In this document: positions 35,510 to 43,467 of the stretch, in pieces
Numbering within the stretch: position 1 is the stretch's first letter
Layout of the letters: each line of letters begins with the position of its first letter
From: Paraburkholderia rhizosphaerae
GTDB lineage: Bacteria; Pseudomonadota; Gammaproteobacteria; Burkholderiales; Burkholderiaceae
NCBI RefSeq assembly: GCF_004366595.1
Contig: NZ_SORE01000034.1
Location: 1 to 59,560, forward strand
DNA: 59,560 nucleotides
Direction: 5' to 3'
Program-made: the position numbers and the translations under genes
Notes under the pieces: model-generated
Told to the model about the DNA's origin: nothing
Databases searched by the model: none
Seen by the model: only the letters and a program-made list of their open reading frames with translations

Positions 35510-36337
35510 CTACTCGCCGAAGGTTTCGGGGTTCGGTCCGAGGCGCTGGTCGCGATTCAACGTCGCGATTGACGCCATGTCATCCGCGTCCAACGTGAAG
35601 TCGAACACATCCAGATTGCTTCGAATGCGGCTCGGCGTCACGGACTTCGGGATGACCACGAACTGATTGTCGAGATGCCAGCGAATAATGACCTGTGCTG
35701 TCGTTTTATCGTGCTTTTCAGCGATTCGCTTGATCTCGGCATCGGCGAGCGCGAGGTTCTGTGCCAGCGGGCTCCATGCCTCGGTGAGAATGCCGAGCCG
35801 GTTGTGGGTCTCGCGCATCTCGCGTTGCTGCATGTACGGATGGAGCTCAATCTGGTTGATGACAGGCGGGACGCCGGTCTCATCAACCATACGTTGCAGA
35901 TGCGCCGTGGCAAAGTTGGAGACACCGATTGAGCGTGCCAATCCCTCACGCCGCAGCTCGATCATCGCTTGCCAGGTTTCGACAAACTGGTTTTTCTGGG
36001 GAATCGGCCAATGGATGAGCAGAAGGTCTACGTTATCCAGCTTCAGTCGCTGAAGGCTTTTCTGAAGCGCTGGCCGAACGTTGTCTTTCCCGTGCGCGTC
36101 GCTCCATATTTTTGTCGTGACGAAGACGAGATCGCGCGGCACGCCGCTCTCGCGGAGCCCAGCGCCCACGCCTTCTTCGTTCCCGTATATGGAAGCGGTA
36201 TCGACGTGACGATAGCCCGCCAGGAGCGCCTCGCGCACCGCCACCACCGTATCCTGAGGGCTCGCGCGCCAGACACCGAGGCCAAGCTGCGGAATGGTAT
36301 GGCCATCGTTCAAAATGAGCTTATGTGAACTGTTCAC
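35510..36337 (-). CDS. Aldo/keto reductase (2,5-diketogluconate-reductase type)
   Basis: 275 residues. GTG 36337 (MNSSHKLILND) has AAGGGAAA upstream; the frame's earlier ATG has none. The catalytic tetrad is complete: D46, Y51 (HVDTASIYGN), K76 (VTTKIW) and H109 (LLLIHWP). Signatures IGVSNFATAHLQ, VINQIELHPYMQQ and VIPKSVTPSRIRSNLDVFDF define the AKR5-like group. Uses NADPH to reduce aldehydes and ketones such as methylglyoxal. It follows the NmrA-like gene by 68 bases on the same strand, so probably in one operon with it and the GST. Confidence 0.93.
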   Translation of the reverse strand: MNSSHKLILNDGHTIPQLGLGVWRASPQDTVVAVREALLAGYRHVDTASIYGNEEGVGAGLRESGVPRDLVFVTTKIWSDAHGKDNVRPALQKSLQRLKLDNVDLLLIHWPIPQKNQFVETWQAMIELRREGLARSIGVSNFATAHLQRMVDETGVPPVINQIELHPYMQQREMRETHNRLGILTEAWSPLAQNLALADAEIKRIAEKHDKTTAQVIIRWHLDNQFVVIPKSVTPSRIRSNLDVFDFTLDADDMASIATLNRDQRLGPNPETFGE

Positions 36338-36405
36338 GGTATTTCCCTTTGCGATTAATTTCAATGCGGCATTGCGCAGTGTCGATGCCGCCTAAGATGG
36401 CGCAA

Positions 36406-37164
36406 TCAAGCTTGCTTCCGCGCGTTGCGTAACCACGCGTCCAGATTAAGGTGGCCGAGTCGCGCGCCGTCTGATGGCACGAGCGATTTGTCATCCAGTC
36501 GGCCGCCGAAATATCGCGCGTCGGGATCGTCCACGACCTGCCGCGGGTCGCCAATAGACTTCAAATACCGCGCGATCATTTCGCTGAACGGCGCTCGTTC
36601 CGGGCCCGCGATCTCGACGATTCCGTTTCGCGGGTGGGCGAAGGCCAGCTCAGCGACCGCGGCAGCAACGTCATCGGCCGCGACAGGCTGAAACCGGCTC
36701 GCCGAGAGCCTGACGACGCTTCCATCCGTGCTCGCATCGGCGATGCCGCCGAGGAATTCGAAGAACTGTGTCGCGCGGACGATGGTGTACGGAATTCCGG
36801 AAGCCTCGATCAGTTTCTCCTGGGCGATCTTCGCTCGGAAGTAGGCCTGGTCCGGTACGCGGTCGGTGCCGACGATGGATAGCGCGATATGGTGCCGAAC
36901 GCGCGCTGCGGCCTCGGCCGCGAGCAGGTTGCGTCCGGACGTCACGAAGAATTCCATCACCGCGTCGCGGTCTGGTGACGGCGCGTTGGAGACGTCGATC
37001 ACTGTTTGCGCGCCGGTCATGGCTTCGCTGAGTCCTTCGCGGGTCATGGTGTTGACGCCACATTTGGGCGACGCTGCGACTACATCGTGCATGCCGCTCT
37101 GGCGCAAAATCGCGACAGTCTTCGCGCCAATCAGGCCCGTGCCGCCGATTACGACGATTTTCAT
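36406..37164 (-). CDS. NmrA-like/atypical SDR NAD(P)-binding protein
   Basis: 252 residues with Rossmann motif VIGGTGLIGAKTV at the start. ALSIVGTDRV, YFRAKIAQEKLIEASGIPYTIVRATQFFEF and the FQPVAADDVAAAV segment are typical of the NmrA/HSCARG-like branch, which includes redox sensors and quinone oxidoreductases without a classical catalytic tyrosine. Its ATG overlaps the GST stop as ATGA, so the two are translationally coupled. Confidence 0.87.
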   Translation of the reverse strand: MKIVVIGGTGLIGAKTVAILRQSGMHDVVAASPKCGVNTMTREGLSEAMTGAQTVIDVSNAPSPDRDAVMEFFVTSGRNLLAAEAAARVRHHIALSIVGTDRVPDQAYFRAKIAQEKLIEASGIPYTIVRATQFFEFLGGIADASTDGSVVRLSASRFQPVAADDVAAAVAELAFAHPRNGIVEIAGPERAPFSEMIARYLKSIGDPRQVVDDPDARYFGGRLDDKSLVPSDGARLGHLNLDAWLRNARKQA

Positions 37165-37874
37165 GGTTTGCCTCCTTCGTCAGTTGCCGTCACTAACAGC
37201 CCGCGCTGCACGGCGGGACGCGCGAGACCGCGACCGAACCACGTCTGCACATGAAGAAAGTTGTCGAAGCCGACGAGCTCCCGCGCTTCGTAGAAGCCGA
37301 TCAGGTTACGCACCCAGCCGAGCAGTGAGATGTCGGCGATGCTGTAGTCCGCGCCCATGACCCATTCATGGTCCGCGAGCCGTTGGTCGAGAACGCCGAG
37401 CAGCCGTGCCGATTCACGCACGTATCGGTCGAGCGGCCGCTTGTCCTCATAGTCTTTGCCGGCGAATTTGTTGAAGAAGCCGACCTGACCGAACATAGGC
37501 CCGACTCCGCCCATTTGCCACATCAGCCACTGGATCGTTTCATACCGCGTGTTGGGATCGCTCGACAGGAACCGGCCGCTCTTGTCGGCGAGATAGATCA
37601 GGATGGCTCCCGATTCGAACAACGCCAGCGGTCGGCCGCCTGGCCCGTCGGGATCGTAGATCGCCGGAATCTTGCCATTCGGATTGAGCGCGAGGAAGGC
37701 CGCGTCATGGTTCTCGTTCGCCATGATGTCGATGCGGTGCGGCTCGTACTCGAGGCCTGTCTCCTCGAGCATGATGCCGACCTTCACTCCGTTAGGCGTC
37801 GGCAATGAAAAGAGCTGGAGCCGATCCGGCTGCCGCGCCGGCCAGCGCGTGAAAATGGGATGATTGAGTGTCAC
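37161..37874 (-). CDS. Nu-class glutathione S-transferase (YghU/Ure2-like)
   Basis: 237 residues. Thioredoxin-fold N-terminus with the Nu-class TPN signature (LFSLPTPNGVKVGIMLEE) and NPNGKIPAIYDPDGPGG with ALFESGAILIYLADK for glutathione binding; all-helical C-terminus. Nu-class enzymes bind two glutathiones and have disulfide-bond reductase and peroxidase activity. First gene of a three-gene operon (GST, NmrA-like, aldo/keto reductase) for handling electrophiles. Confidence 0.9.
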   Translation of the reverse strand: MTLNHPIFTRWPARQPDRLQLFSLPTPNGVKVGIMLEETGLEYEPHRIDIMANENHDAAFLALNPNGKIPAIYDPDGPGGRPLALFESGAILIYLADKSGRFLSSDPNTRYETIQWLMWQMGGVGPMFGQVGFFNKFAGKDYEDKRPLDRYVRESARLLGVLDQRLADHEWVMGADYSIADISLLGWVRNLIGFYEARELVGFDNFLHVQTWFGRGLARPAVQRGLLVTATDEGGKP

Positions 37875-37909
37875 TGTCTTCCTCGTGGACTTTTCGGCTC
37901 ATGCAAAAA

Positions 37910-37952
37910 GCCCGGAAGCGTTGCCAGGACATGTCCCTGGGCGCCTCCGGGC
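37910..37952 (-). terminator. Hairpin terminator after CMD-4
   Basis: Identical over the whole 43-nt stem-loop to 24955-24997, here followed on the minus strand by TTTTT. It lies about 70 bases past the CMD-4 stop and 36 bases before the GST start, so it separates the CMD-4 transcript from the GST operon. Confidence 0.7.
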
Positions 37953-38021
37953 TTGGCGTTACGTTCGCATCACATCAGAGCGCCTGGAAACCGCGAGATG
38001 AGCGATGCGACCGGAAAGAGC

Positions 38022-38567
38022 TCAGATTGATCCGGCTGGCGTAACGGAGGGAAAGTCCTTTTCGGGATCGAACACGTTATTGAAAAAGTTCGTCATCGAG
38101 TACTGCGCCACCAGCGCGATGATTTCCATGATGTTTGCGTCGGTGTGACCCGCATCGCGGACCGCTTTCAGGTCGGCGTCACTGACCTTGCCGCGCGTCT
38201 CGATGACCTTGCGCGCAAACTGGACCGCGGCATCGCGCTTCGGGTCGGTCGCATGACCCTTGCGGGCGAGAATGATTTCATCGGCCGGCAGCCTCGCCAT
38301 GTGCTCCGCCGTGTAGCTGTGAACCGTCAGGCAGTAGTTGCAGCCATTCACTTCAGAGACGGCGAGACCGATACTGTCACGCGTTTTCACGTCGAGCGCC
38401 TTACTCAAGGAGCCGAGCAGCGTGGCCCATGAGTTGAACGCAATCGGGCTCTTCGCGAAGGCCGCCATCATGTTCGGCGTGAACCCGATGTTTTTGGTGA
38501 ATGCATCGAGTGTCGGTTTCGATTCGGCCGGCACCTGGTCCGGCGTGGGCAGCGCTATTCTGGGCAT
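38022..38567 (-). CDS. Carboxymuconolactone decarboxylase/AhpD-like protein (CMD-4)
   Basis: 181 residues with C76-x-x-C79 and H83 (CNYCLTVHSY). Paralogue of CMD-2 with a different N-terminal decapeptide. The conserved FDPEKDFPSVTPAGSI C-terminus matches CMD-2. It is 186 bases downstream of nitroreductase 3, same strand, in the duplicated module. Confidence 0.87.
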   Translation of the reverse strand: MPRIALPTPDQVPAESKPTLDAFTKNIGFTPNMMAAFAKSPIAFNSWATLLGSLSKALDVKTRDSIGLAVSEVNGCNYCLTVHSYTAEHMARLPADEIILARKGHATDPKRDAAVQFARKVIETRGKVSDADLKAVRDAGHTDANIMEIIALVAQYSMTNFFNNVFDPEKDFPSVTPAGSI

Positions 38568-38753
38568 CGTATTCTCCGTAAGTTACAGGTTCCACAAATC
38601 GGGGGGAGTGCATATGGGAGCCTTCCCCCGGGTTACCTGGACGCGCCCCGCTCATCGGTGAAAGCGGGTCGGGCCTTCAGTTGGGAGGAGCCTCGCGAGT
38701 GCTCGCGCTTCCACCAACTGGTGGTTAAGCGCGGCACCGCCGCAGCGATGCAT

Positions 38754-39389
38754 CTACACGAGATCCAGCACTTCGGCCACCGGACGGCGCGGTTTCTGCG
38801 CCCAGTTTCCCGAGCGCACGGCACCGACCGCCAACAACAGCGCTGGTATTTCGTGCTTACCCAGTCCGAACTCGCGGTGCACCGCTTCGGCATCGAAACC
38901 GATCATCGGCGTCGAACCCAGTCCTAGCGAGCGGGCCGCATAGATCATCGCCGCCGCGCCGAAGGTCGCGGAGCGTAGTGCCTCGTCGCGCTGGCGCTGC
39001 GGGAACGCCATATACATATCGCGTGCGGGGATTTCCCATTCCGGCACCGTCGCTGCCGGCATCACGCCCGCTTTCACCAGCGGCGCAAGACGATCCGGTA
39101 TCACGCTGGAATCGGCCAGTTGACCGCAGACGATGAAGGTAACGGCCGCATCCGTGATCGACGGCTGGTTCCAGGCGATTGGACGCAGCCGTGCTTTGGC
39201 CTCAGGTGTACGCACGGCGATGAAGCGCCAGTTCTGCAAGTGGAAGGATGTCGGCGCGGTGGTGCCGATTTGCACCAGCTGGCGGATTTCGTCGTCGCTC
39301 AAAGTGGCGGCAGGATCGTAGTATTTGACGGACGTGCGGCTCAGGATGCATTCGATGACCGCGTTGGTCAGGGTGATTTCGTTTTTCAT
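38754..39389 (-). CDS. Nitroreductase family protein 3
   Basis: 211 residues (MKNEITLTNAVIEC). Highly similar to copy 2, with the same FMN-contact segments (APTSFHLQNWRFIAV; YAARSLGLGSTPMIGFD). ATG 39389 follows GGAGGACTCCGC on the minus strand. Differences cluster near the N-terminus (RTSVKYYDPAATL) and in the last 40 residues (GKHEIPALLLAVGAVRSG), which could shift substrate choice. It lies 49 bases after the stop of the MDR oxidoreductase gene on the same strand, so a shared transcript is likely. Confidence 0.9.
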   Translation of the reverse strand: MKNEITLTNAVIECILSRTSVKYYDPAATLSDDEIRQLVQIGTTAPTSFHLQNWRFIAVRTPEAKARLRPIAWNQPSITDAAVTFIVCGQLADSSVIPDRLAPLVKAGVMPAATVPEWEIPARDMYMAFPQRQRDEALRSATFGAAAMIYAARSLGLGSTPMIGFDAEAVHREFGLGKHEIPALLLAVGAVRSGNWAQKPRRPVAEVLDLV

Positions 39390-39438
39390 GCGGAGTCCTC
39401 CGTGTAAATGGATAGGTTCAGATACACGACTAAGTGGT

Positions 39439-40356
39439 TCACGGACGGATGCGGATGATCGTCTTTCCGCTGACCCGCTTGGGTGCGTTGAAGGTCGCGA
39501 CGGCTTCGTCGAGGTTCGACACGTTGCCGATATGCGTCCTCAGCCGTCCGTCGCGTACCCGCTGAACGATCTGACCTAGCTGTGCACGATCGGACTCGAC
39601 AACGAAGTCAACCGTCAGGCCTTCGGCAGGCCGTGCCTCGGTCGGCCCAGCGATAGTGACCAGCGTGCCTCCGGTTCGAATCAGGCCGGCAGACCGCTTC
39701 ACGATGTCACCGCCAAACACATCGAAAACCAGATCGACGCCACCGACGTCTTCCAACGCATCGTTCTCGAGGCCGATGAACTCCTGCGCGCCGAAGTCGA
39801 GCGCTGCCTGCCGTTGCGCGGCGCGTCCGGTACCGATGACGTACGCGCCGAACTCACGTGCAAGCTGGGTTGCCATCGACCCGACTACGCCTGCCGCACC
39901 GTGCACGAGCACGCTCTGCCCCGCCCGCAGGCGACCGTGGTCGAACAGCCCCTGCCATGCAGTGAGGCCCGGCATCGGCAGGCTCGCGCCCACCGTGAAG
40001 TCGACGTCGCCCGGCAGCGGCGCGAGATTGCGAGCCTCGACGGCCGCGTACTCGGCCAGTGTGCCGTCACGAGTCCAGTCGGTCAGACCGAATACGCGTT
40101 GCCCGACTGACAGCCCCGTCGTGCCATAGCCGAGCGCGGTCACCACGCCCGCCAGTTCGTGCCCGGGAATCGACGGTGTCCGGTCGCGGTTCTGGCGATC
40201 GGTCCAGGTCGGAGGCCACGTCAGCTCATCCCAGGTGAATCCCGCCGCATGAATCTGAACGATGACATCGTTTATCGCTGCCTCCGGCTCGGGCCGCTCC
40301 TTCAGCTGCATCCCGGCGGTTCCAGCGGTCTGGTCCGTCACAATGATCGCCTTCAT
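39439..40356 (-). CDS. Zinc-independent MDR oxidoreductase (quinone-reductase-like)
   Basis: 305 residues from ATG 40356 (MKAIIVTDQTAG), preceded by AAGGAGAAC. MDR fold: GroES-like N-terminus (DVIVQIHAAGFTWDELTWP, IPGHELAGVVTALG) and a Rossmann domain with VLVHGAAGVVGSMATQLA and YVIGTGRAAQRQAALDFGAQEF. It lacks the zinc-ligand Cys set, as in the quinone oxidoreductase (QOR) group, so it probably uses NADPH to reduce quinones or enones. Upstream gene of nitroreductase 3. Promoter element A copy 3 lies about 550 bp upstream in the correct orientation. Confidence 0.88.
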   Translation of the reverse strand: MKAIIVTDQTAGTAGMQLKERPEPEAAINDVIVQIHAAGFTWDELTWPPTWTDRQNRDRTPSIPGHELAGVVTALGYGTTGLSVGQRVFGLTDWTRDGTLAEYAAVEARNLAPLPGDVDFTVGASLPMPGLTAWQGLFDHGRLRAGQSVLVHGAAGVVGSMATQLAREFGAYVIGTGRAAQRQAALDFGAQEFIGLENDALEDVGGVDLVFDVFGGDIVKRSAGLIRTGGTLVTIAGPTEARPAEGLTVDFVVESDRAQLGQIVQRVRDGRLRTHIGNVSNLDEAVATFNAPKRVSGKTIIRIRP

Positions 40357-41196
40357 GAAAATGTTCTCCTTGGTGAAATGTTGCAGCATTGAAATGCCGA
40401 TGCGGCATCTCATGCCAAGGGGCACAGGCAGCTTCCGGACGCGAAGGTGAAGTAGCCCTTTGCCGGTGTCGACGTGACCTCGCTTGCCGGATCGCTTATT
40501 GCCGGGCTACAGCGATCGTCGACACAGCGTCGACGCTATGCGTCGCTTGTCGATTCAGGGGCACGATAGACGCGCGTTGGGATTCGCTCCAAAACCCGTC
40601 TCATGGAAGGAAGCCAACGGTTCCATTCAATATGACGAGCGAGGCGTAGATATCGTATGTATCACTAGCTATTGCGGTTTGATAGGGTTGTGCATCCCCT
40701 TCGATCCCGCACCGTCGTTTGCAACAAACGCCTCAATGCGACGAGGCTGACAAGTGGTTCAGGGCACTGACGATACTCATGGCACTGTTCCTGACATCCA
40801 AGGCGACGGACCAACCACACCGCACATCAGGCAGACGCCCGCATCTCTGCGCCATCGCTCGATCTACCGATCCTTCGGTGTTCACGCAAATCGCTCGTAC
40901 GTTTCGATTAAATGAAATCTCAGGATGCCGGTCAACGTTCCATAGGTATATGGACTCAATACGAGAGCGTTTCTAACGGGATTTAACGCGTGGATAAAAT
41001 GCGTCAGAAGGGTGCCCGAACGCGGTCTCGCGCCGGAAGGCGGCGCATCACGTCACGGTTGCGTGAGGAAGTCTGGCGGTACGAGTACCGCCTGGTTGCT
41101 TTATTGAGGTCGCAGTCATTGCAGCCTCCGATTAGAACAAATTGTCCGCTAAAGCGCGATTCCATTCGTGAAAAGGAAGAGGAAGAGGAAAGTGAC
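40357..41196. other. Long intergenic region with promoter element A, copy 3
   Basis: About 840 bp between the divergent MDR oxidoreductase and DUF3788 genes. Apart from element A (40907-40955, minus strand) no gene is supported. The frame 40990-41196 is only the 5' extension of the DUF3788 frame. Confidence 0.5.
40907..40955 (-). promoter_or_regulatory. Promoter element A, copy 3
   Basis: Minus strand: GTCC-N11-GAAC (40955-40937), -35 TTGACC (40935-40930), 17 bp, -10 TTTAAT (40912-40907). GAGATTTCATTTAATC matches copy 2 exactly. It points towards the MDR oxidoreductase gene with a long (about 540 nt) leader. Confidence 0.65.
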
Positions 41197-41652
41197 ATGA
41201 CAGAGTCCCCCGAAATCGGCGACAGGATCACCGACAAATCAGCGCCGCCCGATGAGCGCACCATCCGCGACTGGATCGGCGCGGCGGCGTTCAAGCATTG
41301 GACCGAGCTGCAGAGCTGGATCGAGACATCCTACCCGGGTGTTTTCGAACCGGATTGGCTCTATGGCGGAAAGAAGCGCGGGTGGTCACTGCGCTACAAG
41401 AAGACCAAGGCATTCTGCACGTTGATGCCGGCATACAGGTCGTTTTCGGTTCTGGTGGTGCTGGGGCAAGCAGAGCGGACGAAGTTCGAGGAGCGGCGTT
41501 ACGTATGGAGCCCTCAACTGGTCAAGCTCTACGATGAAGCCCGAGCCTATCCTGACGGGAAATGGTTGACGGTTCCGATCTCATCCGCAGCCGATCGCCG
41601 TGAAGTGATCGAGCTTGTGAGTATGAAGCGCCCTCCGTCATCAGTCGATTGA
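41197..41652 (+). CDS. DUF3788 family protein
   Basis: 151 residues from ATG 41197 (MTESPEIGD), which follows GAGGAAAG; the frame is open to 40990 but the earlier part is unlike protein. The DUF3788 fold is visible in TELQSWIETSYPGVFEPDWLYGGKKRGWSLRYKKTKAFCTLMP, FSVLVVLGQAERTKFEE and YPDGKWLTVPI. Members are small stand-alone proteins, perhaps ligand-binding, without assigned function. Convergent with the AraC regulator at 41693-42637. Confidence 0.85.
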   Translation: MTESPEIGDRITDKSAPPDERTIRDWIGAAAFKHWTELQSWIETSYPGVFEPDWLYGGKKRGWSLRYKKTKAFCTLMPAYRSFSVLVVLGQAERTKFEERRYVWSPQLVKLYDEARAYPDGKWLTVPISSAADRREVIELVSMKRPPSSVD

Positions 41653-41692
41653 ATGTCGCTGAAGGACCAGGACGCGCGCCGGACGGGTACGA

Positions 41693-42637
41693 CTACAGTC
41701 GTTCGATTTCCGTATATTCGGAAGGGTCCATGTTGTACACCTTCCGGAATGCCCGAAGGAAACTGCTGCGACCCGAATAGCCGACGTTAGACGCAATCTG
41801 ATCGATCGAGAGTTGGTCGTTCGAAGCGAGCATCGTCGCCGCCTGTCGCATGCGTAATTGACGCAATACGGCGATCGGCGACTCGCCGATCAGTTCGGCA
41901 AAGCGCATCATGAACGACGATCGGCCTAGGCCGGCCAGCTGCGCGAGCGAACGGATCGAATGGGGCGCGCAGGGCCGATTGACCATCTCCGAGAATGCGC
42001 GTGCGATCTGAGGGTCGCTTAGCATTGAGAAACGCTCGCTTAACACCCTTGTCGATGTGAGCGAACGCCTTAGCAACATGACAAGCACTTGCTTGAGCAA
42101 CGTCGTCGTCATCGCGCTGGCGCCGACCTGCTGCCGCGCGAGTTCTCCAAGGACGGATTTCAGCTTCTGGTCGAGTCGGTCTTCGACACCGAATTGTTCG
42201 ACGATAGGCGATGTCAGTCCCGAGAACAGTCCGATTGTTATCCCATAGATCGCCTGAAAATAGCCGCATACAAGCATCACTTCCGGCGTGTCGCTTTCCG
42301 CCGCGTAGTGCTCCCGTTCACCGGCTTCGCCAGGCTGCAAGTCCATCACTTTTCGCATCGGCATGTGGCCCGCCGGATCGGAAGCAGTAATGTGAAATGG
42401 ACACTCCGCCGGCGCGATAATCAGCATGTGCGATGAGAAGCGGATTGGCGCATTGCCGCTCACCACGAGTTCACCGGTACCGCCGAGGTTGTAAAGCATG
42501 ACGGGCATCCTCGACGGACTAAACGTGAGGCGCCAGCCGCGATTTACGTGACATTCGGCAAGGTCAAAAACTTTGACATCCAGTTGCGTGAGCAGGCTGT
42601 CCAGATCGGTCGCGGAGATTCTGGAGAGCTGCATCAT
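41693..42637 (-). CDS. AraC-family regulator with AraC_binding_2-like sensor domain
   Basis: 314 residues (MMQLSRISATDLDSLLTQLDV; ATG 42637 or 42634). The N-terminal half has the pattern of sensor domains found in AraC regulators such as those of aromatic catabolism or stress genes (MPVMLYNLGGTGELVVSG, SSHMLIIAPAECPFHI). The C-terminus has two HTH units (IRSLAQLAGLGRSSFMMRFAELIG; SIDQIASNVGYSGRSSFLRAFRKVYN). Target unknown; its nearest upstream neighbour is the decayed element C/MocR region. Confidence 0.9.
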   Translation of the reverse strand: MMQLSRISATDLDSLLTQLDVKVFDLAECHVNRGWRLTFSPSRMPVMLYNLGGTGELVVSGNAPIRFSSHMLIIAPAECPFHITASDPAGHMPMRKVMDLQPGEAGEREHYAAESDTPEVMLVCGYFQAIYGITIGLFSGLTSPIVEQFGVEDRLDQKLKSVLGELARQQVGASAMTTTLLKQVLVMLLRRSLTSTRVLSERFSMLSDPQIARAFSEMVNRPCAPHSIRSLAQLAGLGRSSFMMRFAELIGESPIAVLRQLRMRQAATMLASNDQLSIDQIASNVGYSGRSSFLRAFRKVYNMDPSEYTEIERL

Positions 42638-42994
42638 TGCGACGTCCTGCCTTTCCTCCACGCGGTGTTTGGTCCGGAACCGGCGGGCTTCGGCATAACC
42701 AGTAGCCCGCACAGCAGCGTGCTGATCGACTGCACCATTCCTGATTCATCCATTGTGTAGAACAGCAAAATCAATGCGATCGCGATCGTCGCATCGGCAG
42801 TCCCGGCGACGCCGGAAGCAGTGATAAAGCCGCGCGTGACGAACAATCCGTTTGAAATGCCGAGATAAAAAGCGGCGAGATCGATTCGAAGCCGTCCCGA
42901 CCGCGCCACGCGCTATTTCCGAGGCTGCTGAGACGACCCGTGCTTGCGCTGTCAAATCCGGAATCCGTGGTTTAGCAATTCCGTTTCGCGAATT

Positions 42995-43170
42995 CGCCAG
43001 GGCGATGCGCGGCGGAGCCTACACCGTGAAGATCGCCACTGTCACGTAAAGTGAAGACGGAATCAGACGACTGATCATGATCGGATTGCACGGCCTTGAC
43101 CGGTGAATTTTGAGCATTCGACGGTGCAAATATAAGAACCAAGATCCTTCATTTTTATGTATACCAAGGA
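42995..43170 (-). promoter_or_regulatory. Dispersed element C, copy 1
   Basis: On the minus strand TTGGTATACAT (43169-43159), TTGGTTCTTATATTTG (43144-43129), TCGAATGCTCAAAATTCACCGG and GTGACAGTGGCGATCTTCAC match copies 2 and 3. On the plus strand GTATACCAAGGATATGGAC supplies a ribosome binding site and start codon for the MocR remnant, so this was a divergent promoter. The start of a transporter-like frame, ATG ATC AGT CGT (IPSSLYVTVAIFT), lies on the other side. Confidence 0.65.
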
Positions 43171-43174
43171 TATG

Positions 43175-43395
43175 GACTCACACCTGCAAATTCATGTCGA
43201 CCGGACCGCGAAGCTGTCCGCCGGCTCAAGCGTCCATATTCCGCGCAGCGCGATGCGGTTTTCGAGCAGCTGGGAATGCACGACGCTCAATGAATCAGGG
43301 CAGGTCTGGCGATACTGCTCAGGCTCCCGGACGGCGCGCCCGACGTGCAGATTGCGTGGGATGCGATGGCACTACCGCTATTGCTAGCGCGCAGT
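43175..43395 (+). pseudogene. Remnant of a MocR/GntR-type PLP-dependent regulator
   Basis: After AAGGAT the frame from 43175 starts MDSHLQIHVDRTAKLSAG, the usual opening of MocR regulators (MDLHxxIE...LSGQ). It then loses homology. In another frame GLAILLRLPDGAPDVQIAWDAMALPLLLA resembles the C-terminal aminotransferase end of such proteins. The ~450 intervening residues are gone. A deletion pseudogene; the assignment rests on short stretches. Confidence 0.4.
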
Positions 43396-43467
43396 TAGAG
43401 GCGTTACTTGGGCGCACGAAGAATATCGTGCAGCGCGAGCGCGCCAACGCGTGCGCGCACGGCAGCA

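Larger units (their letters stand above)
37905..39389 (-). repeat. CMD-nitroreductase module, copy 2
   Basis: Same order as 24951-26425: terminator hairpin, CMD, hairpin-containing spacer, nitroreductase. The spacers align as well as the genes do. Confidence 0.85.
42638..43467. other. Decayed region with element C copy 1 and MocR remnants
   Basis: About 830 bp. A minus-strand frame (42634-42909) encodes two hydrophobic segments (LAAFYLGISNGLFV and ATIAIALILLFYTM) but overlaps the AraC start and has no ribosome binding site. It may be the wreck of a membrane transporter gene. The rest comprises element C and a MocR fragment. Confidence 0.5.
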
